From an uncultured Lentisphaeria bacterium (GTDB lineage: Bacteria; Verrucomicrobiota; Lentisphaeria; JABSQK01; CAJWLW01): a stretch of DNA of 20,643 nucleotides. The first letter of the stretch is position 1; every line of letters starts with the position of its first letter. Position numbers and translations under genes: made by a program. Positions 8,588-16,336 of this stretch are shown in pieces. The stretch is taken from assembly GCA_913042885.1 (NCBI GenBank), contig CAJWLW010000058.1, forward strand, positions 1-20,643. The letters run 5' to 3'. Below the pieces are notes generated by a model. That model did not search any database. It was given only the letters and a program-made list of their open reading frames with translations, and was not told the DNA's origin.

Positions 8588-9370
8588 TTACGTGAACCAC
8601 TGGGCGACCTCGCGCAGGCCGATTTCCGGATCTTTTGTCGGCCAGTACTCCAAGCCGACGAAGCCTTCGAAGGTCGTTGACCGGATAGCCTCGAAGACTG
8701 CAGGATAGTGGATCTCGCCATCAGTTAATTCATGCCGGCCGGGGTTGCCCGCGGCGTGGAAGTGGCCGATCTTGTCGATGTTTCCAGTGATATTGTGGAT
8801 CAAGTGCCCTTCGCTGACCTGCTGGTGATAGATATCGAACACGAGTTTCACAGCCGGGCTTCCCGTCTCATCGATGATGTCAAAGGCTTCGTCGCTTCGA
8901 ACCAGGTAGTAGCCCGCGTGGTCGACCAGCTCGTTCAGCGGTTCGATGACAAGCGTAATCCCCGCAGCCTCCAGAAACGGGGCGGCACTTTTCAGCCCGT
9001 CCACGAGACAGCGGTGCTGCTCGGATCGTTCAATCCCTTCACGGAAATCGCCAACTTGTGAGATGAGCGTCCTGCAGTTCAAAGTTTTCGCTGTCGCAAT
9101 TGATTCTTTGAGCCCGTCCAGATAATCGTCGCGCCTCGCTGGATCCACCAGGCTGATGAACTTCGTGCAGCAGGCCGAAATGTCCAGCCCGAATGAAGCC
9201 CGTGCCGCTTGCAGGGCGTCCAGGTCCTTATCCCACCAGCTCCAGAATTCAAAGGCGCCCAAACCCGCTTCGGAGATAATACCCAGCGCCTGCTCATAAT
9301 CGAGCTCTCCCAGCACGGCGTCGATGCAGACTGCCGGTTTCAGTTTGCTGCTGGTGACCGAGGCTGCCAT
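8588..9370 (-). CDS. Hydroxypyruvate isomerase-like TIM barrel (AP_endonuc_2 family)
   Basis: A 260-residue xylose-isomerase-like TIM barrel, close to the hydroxypyruvate isomerase length. Likely metal ligands in order are E143 (LVIEPLNE), D179 (VFDIYHQQ), H205 (GHFHAAGNPGRHE) and E241 (GLEYWPT), the Glu-Asp-His-Glu set of the family. The HxAGxPGRHE stretch is typical of Hyi. The ATG at 9370 overlaps the stop of the upstream PhyH gene as TGATG, the arrangement of translationally coupled genes; a GTG three codons earlier is the alternative. The expected reaction is hydroxypyruvate to tartronate semialdehyde, though related proteins are sugar epimerases. With the adjacent 2-hydroxyacid dehydrogenase it suggests C3 acid or sugar-acid metabolism. 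Confidence 0.85.
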   Translation of the reverse strand: MAASVTSSKLKPAVCIDAVLGELDYEQALGIISEAGLGAFEFWSWWDKDLDALQAARASFGLDISACCTKFISLVDPARRDDYLDGLKESIATAKTLNCRTLISQVGDFREGIERSEQHRCLVDGLKSAAPFLEAAGITLVIEPLNELVDHAGYYLVRSDEAFDIIDETGSPAVKLVFDIYHQQVSEGHLIHNITGNIDKIGHFHAAGNPGRHELTDGEIHYPAVFEAIRSTTFEGFVGLEYWPTKDPEIGLREVAQWFT

Positions 9371-10185
9371 CAACGCCACTCGACTCTGTCGTGGCGACGG
9401 AGCATGTGTCGGCCTTTTTCCGACAGGGATTCATAGGCAGTCTGTGGCATCTCGACGTTCTGCTGAATGGCGTACCAGTCGCGGCAATAGCAGACGACGA
9501 GCTCGGGGCGTGGATCCGGGCTGCGGTTGGGGGTGCCGCGGTGAATGGTGCGGACGTCCTGGATCCACATCGACCCCTTTTTGAGGTTGAGCCGTTGGAC
9601 CGAGGGAAAGTCACCCTGGCGCAGGATGTCGTCGTATCGCCCTTCGAGGGCAGGCTCTGCCAGGTACTGGGTCGAGGGGAGGACCTCGAAACTGCCATTT
9701 TCCTCTGACGTTTCGACCAAGGGAAATTTTACCCCGACTACGGGAACAGTCTCGAGTCCGAAGTGGGGAATTTCCTCCGCAAGGTGCGTATCACGGTGCC
9801 ACTCCTGGAACGCACTGCCGGAACAGGGCGTGTTGGAGTGGTAACAGGTGATAAGATAGTTTTCGGGTTGCCAATAGCGGTCGAGGAACTCGAGTATGAC
9901 GGGATGCTCGTAGATCGCCGGATCGCTGAAGGGGGCGACCCAGGGGATGGACACGGTGTAGCGGTTGGTTGCCTGCAGGCGCCCCTTGCCGGTGCGTACA
10001 TCGCCGGTTTCGACGGTGGTCACCTCGCCTTCGCGATTCTGGACGTTTTCCAGCAGGGGCAGAAAGGCCGCGCGTATGCGATCGATCGTCTCGAGGGGGA
10101 TCATGTCCTCGAAAACGGTATAGCCGTTGATTTTGAATTCGACGAGTTTGAGCTCGAAATCGACGTCGGCGCAGGTCAGTGCCAT
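9370..10185 (-). CDS. PhyH family oxygenase, downstream copy of a tandem pair
   Basis: A 271-residue Fe(II)/2-oxoglutarate oxygenase. The iron triad is H130-x-D132 in EWHRDTHL and H215 in TIHRGTPNRS, with R226 as the 2-oxoglutarate anchor eleven residues later. It is about 83 percent identical by eye to the gene immediately upstream (10247-11068), with a two-residue deletion after ALEG. All catalytic residues are conserved in both, so neither copy appears decayed. Its stop overlaps the next gene's ATG (TGATG at 9368-9372), which ties it to the isomerase-like gene. The 61-base spacer upstream carries a remnant of the sialidase-like gene's 3' end, which marks this pair as a tandem duplication. 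Confidence 0.92.
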   Translation of the reverse strand: MALTCADVDFELKLVEFKINGYTVFEDMIPLETIDRIRAAFLPLLENVQNREGEVTTVETGDVRTGKGRLQATNRYTVSIPWVAPFSDPAIYEHPVILEFLDRYWQPENYLITCYHSNTPCSGSAFQEWHRDTHLAEEIPHFGLETVPVVGVKFPLVETSEENGSFEVLPSTQYLAEPALEGRYDDILRQGDFPSVQRLNLKKGSMWIQDVRTIHRGTPNRSPDPRPELVVCYCRDWYAIQQNVEMPQTAYESLSEKGRHMLRRHDRVEWR

Positions 10186-10209
10186 GGTGATTTACCTGAG
10201 GTTTGCGTG

Positions 10210-10249
10210 TTATTCCAGCGTCCACCGGACGGAGATGATGCTGCCATCA
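10210..10249 (-). repeat. Duplication scar: copy of the sialidase-like gene's 3' end between the PhyH paralogs
   Basis: On the minus strand this spacer encodes DGSIISVRWTLE-stop, matching the last residues of the Asp-box gene (DAGGIMSVRWTLK-stop, 11095-11130). About 34 bases align with four differences. At its start the ten bases gctgccatca (10240-10249) are identical to those at the other copy's PhyH stop and Hyi start (9363-9372). The segment is therefore the junction of a tandem duplication of [end of sialidase-like gene plus PhyH]. Confidence 0.8.
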
Positions 10250-11068
10250 AGTCCACTCGACTCTTTCGTAGCGACGGAGCAGCTGTTTGCCTTTTTCCGA
10301 CAGGGATTCATAGGCAGCCTGTGGCATCTGGACATCGTCATGAGCAACGTACCAGTCGCGGCAATAGCAGACGACGAGCTCGGGGCGCGGATCCGGGCTG
10401 CGGTTGGGGGTACCGCGGTGAAGGGTGCGGGGGTCCTGGATCCACATAGAGCCCTTCTTGAGGTTGAGCCGGTGGATCGAGGGAAAGTCACCCTGGCTCA
10501 GGATGTCGTCGTATTTCTGCCGCCCTTCGATGGCGGGATCCACCAGATACTGGGTCGCGGGCAGGACTTCGAAACTGCCGTTTTCCTCCGATGTATCGAC
10601 CAAGGGAAATTTCACCCCGAGCGCGGGTACAGTCTCGAAGCAGACGTGGGGAATTTCCGCCGCAAGATTCGTATCGCGATGCCACACCTGGAACGCACTG
10701 CCCGAGCAGGGCGTGTTGGAGTGGTAACAGGTGACAAGATAGTTTGCGGCTTGCCAATAGCGGTCGAGAAATTCAAGTATGACGGGATGCTCGTAGATCG
10801 CCGGATCGCTGAAGGGGGCGGCCCAGGGGATGGTCACGGTGTAGCGGTTGGTTGTCGCCAAGCACCCCTTGCCGGTGCGTACATCACCGGTTTCGACGGA
10901 AGTCACCTCGCGGTGGCGATTCTGGACGTTTTCCAGCAGGGTCAGAAAGGCTGCGCGTATGCGATCGATCGTCTCGAGGGGGATCATGTCCTCGAAGACG
11001 GTATACCCGTTGATCTTGAATTCAGCGAGTTTGAGCTCGAAATCGACATCGGCGCATGTCAGTGCCAT
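10247..11068 (-). CDS. PhyH family oxygenase, upstream copy of a tandem pair
   Basis: A 273-residue Fe(II)/2-oxoglutarate oxygenase starting MALTCADVDFEL at 11068, preceded by AGGGA at a good distance. An upstream ATG at 11110 would overlap the sialidase-like gene and is unlikely, because the paralog also begins at MALTCADV. The ligands are H130-x-D132 in VWHRDTNL and H217 in TLHRGTPNRS, with R228 downstream. It follows the Asp-box gene by 26 bases and is in one operon with it. Differences from the downstream copy cluster around residues 51-72, 107-150 and the C-terminal 40 residues, so substrate range may have shifted between them. Confidence 0.92.
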   Translation of the reverse strand: MALTCADVDFELKLAEFKINGYTVFEDMIPLETIDRIRAAFLTLLENVQNRHREVTSVETGDVRTGKGCLATTNRYTVTIPWAAPFSDPAIYEHPVILEFLDRYWQAANYLVTCYHSNTPCSGSAFQVWHRDTNLAAEIPHVCFETVPALGVKFPLVDTSEENGSFEVLPATQYLVDPAIEGRQKYDDILSQGDFPSIHRLNLKKGSMWIQDPRTLHRGTPNRSPDPRPELVVCYCRDWYVAHDDVQMPQAAYESLSEKGKQLLRRYERVEWT

Positions 11069-11094
11069 GGGGTTTTCCCTGAAAGACTTGTGTG

Positions 11095-12216
11095 TTATTT
11101 CAGCGTCCACCGAACGGACATGATGCCGCCGGCATCTTCAGTATACGGTAGATGGAAATATTTACCGTTCACCAGGACGTATTTCTTATTGAGATAATAG
11201 ACCGTCAGGATCTCCCCGGGTTCCGGTTCCACAGAGACGGGGTAGCCGAAATCATGCGATGCAGGCAGTTCGTAAAGGGTGATGAAATTCTCGTAATCCC
11301 ACGTCTGCCCCTCATCATAGGAGAGCATCGCCCGGACGGTCAACGGCACATTGCGATGCCCATAGGTGCACAAGATGGCGCCCGAGCTCAATACCGTCAG
11401 GTGCGGCGGGTACCCCCACACGGGAAGCCGCTCGGCTTCCGACCAGGTGCGCCCCGCATCGTATGAATGGGACTGATGCAGGAATTGATTATCCCAGTCG
11501 CCGGTCCCGGTTCGGAACAACACCAGCAAGTGTCCGGGACTGATCTCGACCAGATGGTTTTCATCCATCCCCATTTCCTCGGGCGTTTCTTTGGAACGGG
11601 GTATTTCACCGACTTTCTCCCAGGTGTCGCCCTTATCTGTCGATTCCCAGGCGCAGATTCCCGCGCGCTTTTCAACGGGACCGAGCCCCACGTAGATCAG
11701 TCGCCCGTCGGCCAGCACACCCGGCCCGGCATGCTGGCCGGTGGGCGTATCGATCGGGTGGCTCCAGGTGCGTCCTCCGTCCTCTGTTCGCATCAACCAA
11801 TCTCGCTGGGGTTGCTCGCCGGTCAGGCCTTGCCGCTCGCAGAGAGCCTGCCATTGGGAGAGCCATCTCTCGGGGATCGGCGTTCCCTCGATAAACGTCC
11901 CGGACAAGATATAGGGCACCCAATCGGTGGTGCTGAACGAGGTCAGAATAATCGTACCGTCGGGCATCGTCTGGAGGCTGGCATCACGGTCGTCCTGCTC
12001 GCTGTTGTAGATCTCCTGCGGCAAGCTCCAGGTTCTGCCCGCGTCGGCTGAGCGCATCACCACGGTCCGGCCCTGCGGGGCAACATGATATATCCGCTCG
12101 GAGGCCGAAACCAGTATTTCGTTGTCTGCCGTGCGCGTTATGCCGGGCCAGCCGTACATCTGGTCCGGACGCGCAGCGACTACGCCGTGCTCAATGTTGC
12201 CTGCGGTAAGCGGCAT
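11095..12216 (-). CDS. Asp-box (BNR) sialidase-like propeller protein
   Basis: A 373-residue protein with no signal peptide and five Asp boxes (S/T-x-D-x-G-x-T-W) at about residues 56, 144, 192, 251 and 299, for example SADAGRTW and SYDEGQTW. This is the six-bladed sialidase-type propeller. True sialidases have an N-terminal (F/Y)RIP motif whose Arg binds the sialate carboxylate; here the equivalent segment is YGWPGITRT, so that Arg is a Gly. It is therefore better called a sialidase-family protein of unknown specificity than a sialidase. The start at 12216 begins MPLTAGNIEH. It leads the group that continues into the two PhyH genes, the isomerase and the dehydrogenase. Its last 12 codons were copied into the spacer between the PhyH paralogs. 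Confidence 0.85.
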   Translation of the reverse strand: MPLTAGNIEHGVVAARPDQMYGWPGITRTADNEILVSASERIYHVAPQGRTVVMRSADAGRTWSLPQEIYNSEQDDRDASLQTMPDGTIILTSFSTTDWVPYILSGTFIEGTPIPERWLSQWQALCERQGLTGEQPQRDWLMRTEDGGRTWSHPIDTPTGQHAGPGVLADGRLIYVGLGPVEKRAGICAWESTDKGDTWEKVGEIPRSKETPEEMGMDENHLVEISPGHLLVLFRTGTGDWDNQFLHQSHSYDAGRTWSEAERLPVWGYPPHLTVLSSGAILCTYGHRNVPLTVRAMLSYDEGQTWDYENFITLYELPASHDFGYPVSVEPEPGEILTVYYLNKKYVLVNGKYFHLPYTEDAGGIMSVRWTLK

Positions 12217-12428
12217 ATCTTTCCCCGTGGTTTGTGATTTGTGATGCCTCGCGTACCACTATTCCGGCCCCTTCCATATTTCCACCTCTCGATCACGATT
12301 TCTCCCGTGGCCCCGGGCTCAGCAACTTCGCGGGTGATGTTCGGCTGGTTCTCGGCCCAGGCCGTCGCGGCGTCATCGGACTGTCGGGTTGTCAGGCGTG
12401 TAAATGTTGCTTTCGTGGTGGTGGGTGG

Positions 12429-12452
12429 AGTCCATGCCGACCGGCATGGACT
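12429..12452 (-). terminator. Perfect 10-base-stem hairpin after the aminotransferase gene
   Basis: AGTCCATGCC (12429-12438) and GGCATGGACT (12443-12452) form a perfect ten-base stem with a GACC loop, 11 bases past the aminotransferase stop. It is a likely transcriptional end or mRNA-stabilising hairpin, although no T-run follows in the minus direction. The remaining roughly 210 bases to the sialidase-like start contain no assignable gene. Confidence 0.5.
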
Positions 12453-12463
12453 TGAGAAACACG

Positions 12464-13690
12464 TTAATTGAACCGTTCGATTGTTTGTGCGAAGATCTCT
12501 GCCTGCCGATCGGGTTCAGCGGTGTCGAAATAGTTGGTCTTCAGCATGATCACGCGCGGTTGGATCGCCTCCCAGACCGGACAGTTGCCGCGCTCGTAGC
12601 GGGGGAGCTTGCCGGCAAAGTGGGGATGACGATCGGCGTTGGTGTCGACGTCTGCGTTGAGCTTGGCGAAGACCGGTTCGAGATGAGCCGGGTACGGGGG
12701 GCCGTAGAAGCCGTCGCCGCCAAGCGCCTTGAACGCTGCCAGAAAATCCGCCCAAACGATGTCGTCGCGCGTGATGCGGGCCGCGTAGGTCCAGTAGGCG
12801 TTGACGTAGCCTTCCGGGGTTTTCTGCGGCACCAGCCATTCGCAATCCTGCACGACAGCTGCAAAGGCGTTGGCCGCGTACGTGCGCAACGCTACCAATT
12901 CGTCGATACGCTCGAGCTCAGCAAGTGCCACTGCGGCAGCGATTTCAGGCAGGCGTTGATTCCACCCGATGCTGTCGTGGCGTTGATAATCCGGCTGGCT
13001 GCGCAACGCCTCGGAAACGACGTTGTCACCGGGTTTCAACGTGAGATCTTTGTATCCCAGGGTAGCCGCCTTTCTGGCGGCCAGGGCCAGGGTATCGTCG
13101 GAACAGATCAGGATGCCGCCATCACCGCAGGTCAGTGTTTTTGACGACTGAAAACTGTAACTGGCCAAATGGCCGATCGATCCGGCGATGCGCCCCTTGT
13201 ACTCTCCGAGATAGCACTGGGCATTGTCTTCAATCACGACAAGGTCATGCGCTGCGGCCAGTTCCATGATGGGATCGAGATCGGCGGGCAAGCCGCAGAT
13301 GGACACCGGAATGATAGCTTTGGTTCGAGGGGTGATGTGTTGGCGGATAGCATCGATGCTGATCGTCCAGGTATCCGGATCGACGTCGACAATGACTGGA
13401 ACCGCGTTGCAATGCAGCGCGACCGCCGGGGTCGAGAAGACAGTGAAGGACGGCACAATCACCTCGTCGCCGGCGCCCACACCGGCTGCCGCCAAAGCGC
13501 TCTGCATCGTGGCCGTGCCGTTGCAGTGAGCGATGCCATGACGGTGGCCGAAACGCTCGGCGAAATCCCGCTCGAGCCGGGCGGTCATACCTACGGACTG
13601 CGCATTGTGGAATCCGAAATCGAGGATTTTCTTAGTATAGTCATACGCCTTGGGCGCGACACGCGGGATGGCTGTCGGAGAATCAGGCAT
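12464..13690 (-). CDS. DegT/DnrJ/EryC1/StrS family PLP-dependent aminotransferase
   Basis: A 408-residue fold-type I sugar aminotransferase-family protein. Start MPDSPTAIPR at 13690 lies 14 bases after the preceding gene; a longer frame to 13741 would overlap that gene's coding end. Features in order: GIAHCNGTATMQSAL at about residues 52-65 (PLP phosphate region), VVIEDNAQCYLGEYKG with D155 contacting the pyridine nitrogen, and the Schiff-base Lys184 in SFQSSKTLTCGDGG. The C-terminal half has GWNQRLPEIAAAVALAELERI, a family signature. Members transaminate nucleotide-linked keto-sugars or, in some inositol and scyllo-inosamine pathways, free keto-cyclitols. No nucleotide-sugar genes are nearby, so the substrate is open. 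It appears co-transcribed with the secreted TIM-barrel gene. Confidence 0.9.
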   Translation of the reverse strand: MPDSPTAIPRVAPKAYDYTKKILDFGFHNAQSVGMTARLERDFAERFGHRHGIAHCNGTATMQSALAAAGVGAGDEVIVPSFTVFSTPAVALHCNAVPVIVDVDPDTWTISIDAIRQHITPRTKAIIPVSICGLPADLDPIMELAAAHDLVVIEDNAQCYLGEYKGRIAGSIGHLASYSFQSSKTLTCGDGGILICSDDTLALAARKAATLGYKDLTLKPGDNVVSEALRSQPDYQRHDSIGWNQRLPEIAAAVALAELERIDELVALRTYAANAFAAVVQDCEWLVPQKTPEGYVNAYWTYAARITRDDIVWADFLAAFKALGGDGFYGPPYPAHLEPVFAKLNADVDTNADRHPHFAGKLPRYERGNCPVWEAIQPRVIMLKTNYFDTAEPDRQAEIFAQTIERFN

Positions 13691-13704
13691 GATCCGGTTC
13701 TCGT

Positions 13705-14931
13705 TTAGTTGCCGCGGGGTCGTCGTTGCCAGCGCGGCCAATTGATGGTATTGCGATCCGGCGCGCCTTCAGTACTGAAGGGCAGTTCATACAGATGCAC
13801 TGCGAGTGGCTCGAAACTGTCTTCGAAGACACCATCCGTCACGTTGATCAGCCGATTCTCCGAACGCACTGCGGCTTGCGGCGCGAATTTGCGCTCGGGA
13901 ACCGGGATGGTGAAGCGCGCTTTCATCGGCGTTGTGGCGCCATTGACCGCGATGAGAAAATAACCCGTCTCGGTTTGCCGGAGTGACGTGTAGAGCCCGC
14001 CCTCGGGTCCTTCGGTCATTTCCGTCTTGATCTCCCCGGGCGCCTTTGGCGACACCAGGTACGGTGTCAGCCGTTTCAATTCCGCCGTCAGGTCCGCCCA
14101 CTGTGCGTATGTCGCGGGATTATCGGTCACCCACCAGGTCCAGTCTTTGCCCATGTAGTGGAACGCGAAATAATTGATGCCGCTGATGCCGCGCGACACT
14201 GCCAGATATGTCATGCAGCGCGCCTCGATGATCGTGGGAGGCCGGTTATGCGGCTTCTCCTGCAGCGGGCACATCTGGATCCACTGCCAACCCAGCTTGC
14301 CTGAGCCGTTGATAATACTGTCGGCGTATCCCACAACGCCGGTGACGGATGCCACGGGTATCGGATAGTAATCGTCGCTATGGATGTCCGCGACATGCGC
14401 GTAGTCCTGATGGTCCTTGAGCCGGCCGACGGCGAGGTTGATATACACGGGATGGACGGGATCGAGTCGCTTGATCAGCTCGTAGACCGGCTCGAAATCC
14501 TCGGGCGGGAACTTATAGGGGTTGTTCGGGTGGTTGGGCTCGTCCTCCAGCTCCCACACCAGCAGTCCGGGGTGGTCGCGACAGTCCAGGACAATCTGCT
14601 CGAGCCGCTCGAGGTCTTGCCAAACACCGTTGGTGACTGAGCACGCCGCGTACATGCCGTTGGCCCAGGCGTCATCGATGTCCATGCGGAACGACGCCAC
14701 GTTTGTATTCAGACCGTGGGTCGCGACCAAATTGAAGCCCATCGCGCTCGCCTCCGGCATAGAGTGATGCCAATGGCCGGCCCAGCCGATGCCCACCGGG
14801 AAAAACGGCTTGCCGTTCACGTAGAGACCCTCGGCACGCATCTCGACACGCTTTACGGGTGGCAGCGTTGCTGCCTGTGTTGGCAACCCGCAGAGGACCA
14901 TGATTGCAATGAGCGTTAACACTGTCTTCAT
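13705..14931 (-). CDS. Secreted TIM-barrel glycoside hydrolase-like protein (clan A-like)
   Basis: A 408-residue protein starting with a clear signal peptide (MKTVLTLIAIMVLCGLPTQA) and a GGAG ribosome site nine bases upstream. The mature part begins with a short beta segment (LYVNGKPFFPVGIGW), as in GH2/GH5-like barrels, followed by barrel strands. WELEDEPN supplies the expected acid/base E131 at the end of strand 4. Near residue 231, PPTIIEARCMTYLAVSRGISGINYFAFHYMG is the strand-8 region of GH42-like proteins. The strand-7 nucleophile Glu is not obvious: the upstream strand reads WQWIQM with Gln. A short beta-sandwich C-terminus follows. It probably acts in the periplasm or outside the cell on a glycan, but catalysis is not proven. 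It lies 14 bases before the aminotransferase gene, after the pseudopilin terminator. Confidence 0.75.
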   Translation of the reverse strand: MKTVLTLIAIMVLCGLPTQAATLPPVKRVEMRAEGLYVNGKPFFPVGIGWAGHWHHSMPEASAMGFNLVATHGLNTNVASFRMDIDDAWANGMYAACSVTNGVWQDLERLEQIVLDCRDHPGLLVWELEDEPNHPNNPYKFPPEDFEPVYELIKRLDPVHPVYINLAVGRLKDHQDYAHVADIHSDDYYPIPVASVTGVVGYADSIINGSGKLGWQWIQMCPLQEKPHNRPPTIIEARCMTYLAVSRGISGINYFAFHYMGKDWTWWVTDNPATYAQWADLTAELKRLTPYLVSPKAPGEIKTEMTEGPEGGLYTSLRQTETGYFLIAVNGATTPMKARFTIPVPERKFAPQAAVRSENRLINVTDGVFEDSFEPLAVHLYELPFSTEGAPDRNTINWPRWQRRPRGN

Positions 14932-14961
14932 ATCGGCAGTCTCCGGTTATTTTGCTGTGCT

Positions 14962-14988
14962 GAATAAAACCACCGGCTTTGGCGGTGG
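14962..14988 (-). terminator. Rho-independent terminator of the pseudopilin gene
   Basis: On the minus strand CCACCG (14988-14983) pairs with CGGTGG (14975-14970) around a seven-base loop and is followed directly by TTTTATT. It sits 48 bases after the pseudopilin stop and 31 bases before the next start, separating the two transcription units. Confidence 0.75.
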
Positions 14989-15035
14989 AGCTTGAAAAGG
15001 CTTGCTTAGTTTTTTCGTGGCAACCACGCAGAAAC

Positions 15036-15986
15036 TTAGAACGGCATCCAGGCATGGGTTCCGGGGCCGTCGACTCCGATCCACCCGCCCTGGAATTCGC
15101 ATTCCTTCAGTCGATCGGCGTCAGATGCCTCCACGTGACCATCGGCATAGGCGACGTTCGCCCGCCTCGCATGTCTTAAATGAACACGATCGCCTGGATT
15201 AGGGTCAGTCTTCCATATTCTTGTAATTTGGTAGGTTCCCATCGGGTTAATGTTAACGTCTGCTATGGCGTCCCCGTCGCTTGAATCAACGATCAAGGCG
15301 ACCGTATCCGGGCCGGTCAGTTGATTCAGCCTGAAAAACCTTGTATCCGACGGTCCAGCCGATTGGACCATATTAATTGATAACCCGGGGGGGGAAGTGG
15401 GATCAATAATGGCCCCGTATGCGGTGTATATATCATTCGGGTCATATCTTTCGTTGCTCATGCTTGGACAGGTAAAGGTGTCCTGTGCACTGATAGACCC
15501 TGAGTTATAAAGGCGTTGCTGCCAAAATTCGTGGTTTGTCCCGGGTCCCCACTGTATCAGGTGAACAATCGACTCGCTGTCATCGGACGCATACATCTGG
15601 AAGGCAATATTGTTTTGCTTCAAATTGCCAATGCAGACAACCGCGTAGGCCTTCTCCTTGGCCAGGTTCAGTGCGGGCAGTAACAACGCCGCCAGGATAG
15701 CGATAATCGTAATGACGACCAGAAGCTCAATCAACGTGAAGTTGCTTGAGTGCTTCGCCTGAAGGGCTTCGCCTCGGCACGTCAATAGTTCGGTAAGTGC
15801 GAACGGGGTGCGCCTATGCTTGCTCACTGCAGGCAGTCTGATGAGCGTGAAGCGACCGGTGTATCGGGAATATTCAGTAGAACTTCTTTCATCGCGTTTC
15901 GGGTTCTTGTTCCTGGACTGCAACGCAATGTGTTCATTTCGCGCCGACTTCTTAGATGTTGCCAACGGCTTCGGCGTCATTGTCAT
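15036..15986 (-). CDS. Type II secretion-like pseudopilin with H-X9-DG C-terminus
   Basis: About 316 residues from the ATG at 15986 (alternatives: GTG 15995, ATG 15980). A class III prepilin leader, [20 protein letters not shown], begins near residue 83, followed by [21 protein letters not shown], as in the large PVC pseudopilin family. The C-terminus carries [12 protein letters not shown], an exact H-X9-DG motif. The family forms pilin-like proteins processed by a prepilin peptidase; functions are mostly unknown, but many copies per genome are typical of Lentisphaerota. Odd point: about 80 residues precede the leader and contain two degenerate copies of it (FTLIRLPAV and FALTELLTC). A GTG beside the first copy could be a shorter start. 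It has its own promoter (16068-16096) and terminator. Confidence 0.88.
   Translation of the reverse strand: MTMTPKPLATSKKSARNEHIALQSRNKNPKRDERSSTEYSRYTGRFTLIRLPAVSKHRRTPFALTELLTCRGEALQAKHSSNFTLIELLVVITIIAILAALLLPALNLAKEKAYAVVCIGNLKQNNIAFQMYASDDSESIVHLIQWGPGTNHEFWQQRLYNSGSISAQDTFTCPSMSNERYDPNDIYTAYGAIIDPTSPPGLSINMVQSAGPSDTRFFRLNQLTGPDTVALIVDSSDGDAIADVNINPMGTYQITRIWKTDPNPGDRVHLRHARRANVAYADGHVEASDADRLKECEFQGGWIGVDGPGTHAWMPF
15711..15851 (-). repeat. Three successive prepilin-leader-like motifs inside the pseudopilin gene
   Basis: Reading on the minus strand, [10 protein letters not shown] (Phe codon at 15851), [10 protein letters not shown] (15803) and [10 protein letters not shown] (15740) occur 16 and 21 residues apart. 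Only the third is followed by a hydrophobic helix. The first two look like decayed or inserted copies of the processing motif. Confidence 0.6.
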
Positions 15987-16067
15987 TTCACACACTCGGG
16001 GGCAGCGCGTTCGTAGTTGTGTCCGGGTACGCGGGCGGGCTCACCGCTAGATCGTGACCACTGCGCT

Positions 16068-16096
16068 ATTCTATCGATTCCCGAGAGAAGAGTCAA
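16068..16096 (-). promoter_or_regulatory. Sigma70-like promoter for the pseudopilin gene
   Basis: Minus-strand TTGACT (16096-16091), a 17-base spacer and TAGAAT (16073-16068) match the sigma70 consensus at five of six positions in each box. It would give a leader of roughly 75 bases before the ATG at 15986. Activity is inferred. Confidence 0.6.
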
Positions 16097-16136
16097 GGCT
16101 TCACATTGAGGAAATGTTGCTCCGGCACTTTCTCAA

Positions 16137-16145
16137 CCCCCCCCC
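16137..16145. repeat. C9 homopolymer tract
   Basis: Nine consecutive C on the plus strand in the divergent region between the pseudopilin and collagen-like protein genes, about 40 bases upstream of the pseudopilin -35 box. A companion T9 tract lies at 16318-16326. Such tracts are prone to slippage. Confidence 0.9.
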
Positions 16146-16336
16146 AGTGGCGCGGAACGGTCGATCTTTCCGGTACCGACGCGTTTGATGCTTGGCACCG
16201 TGACTGTGGCCGGCTACGGCAGTGGCTCCAAGAAAAAATATGACTCGACTATAAGCGCTGTGCAGCCGTGTCGGGACTGGGTTTCTGGCGTTTTCGAGAC
16301 TGTGGTTGGGGAGAATCTTTTTTTTTCAGAAAGTTC

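Noticed and set aside
10127..11197. Plus-strand open frame of 356 codons across the PhyH pair
   Set aside because: It is antisense to two genes with intact catalytic motifs, its own translation is repeated only because the genes are duplicated, and it has no family motif or ribosome site.
13691..13741. Longer start for the aminotransferase
   Set aside because: It would overlap the C-terminal coding sequence of the upstream gene, and the added residues are not conserved-looking; the ATG at 13690 fits a 14-base spacer.
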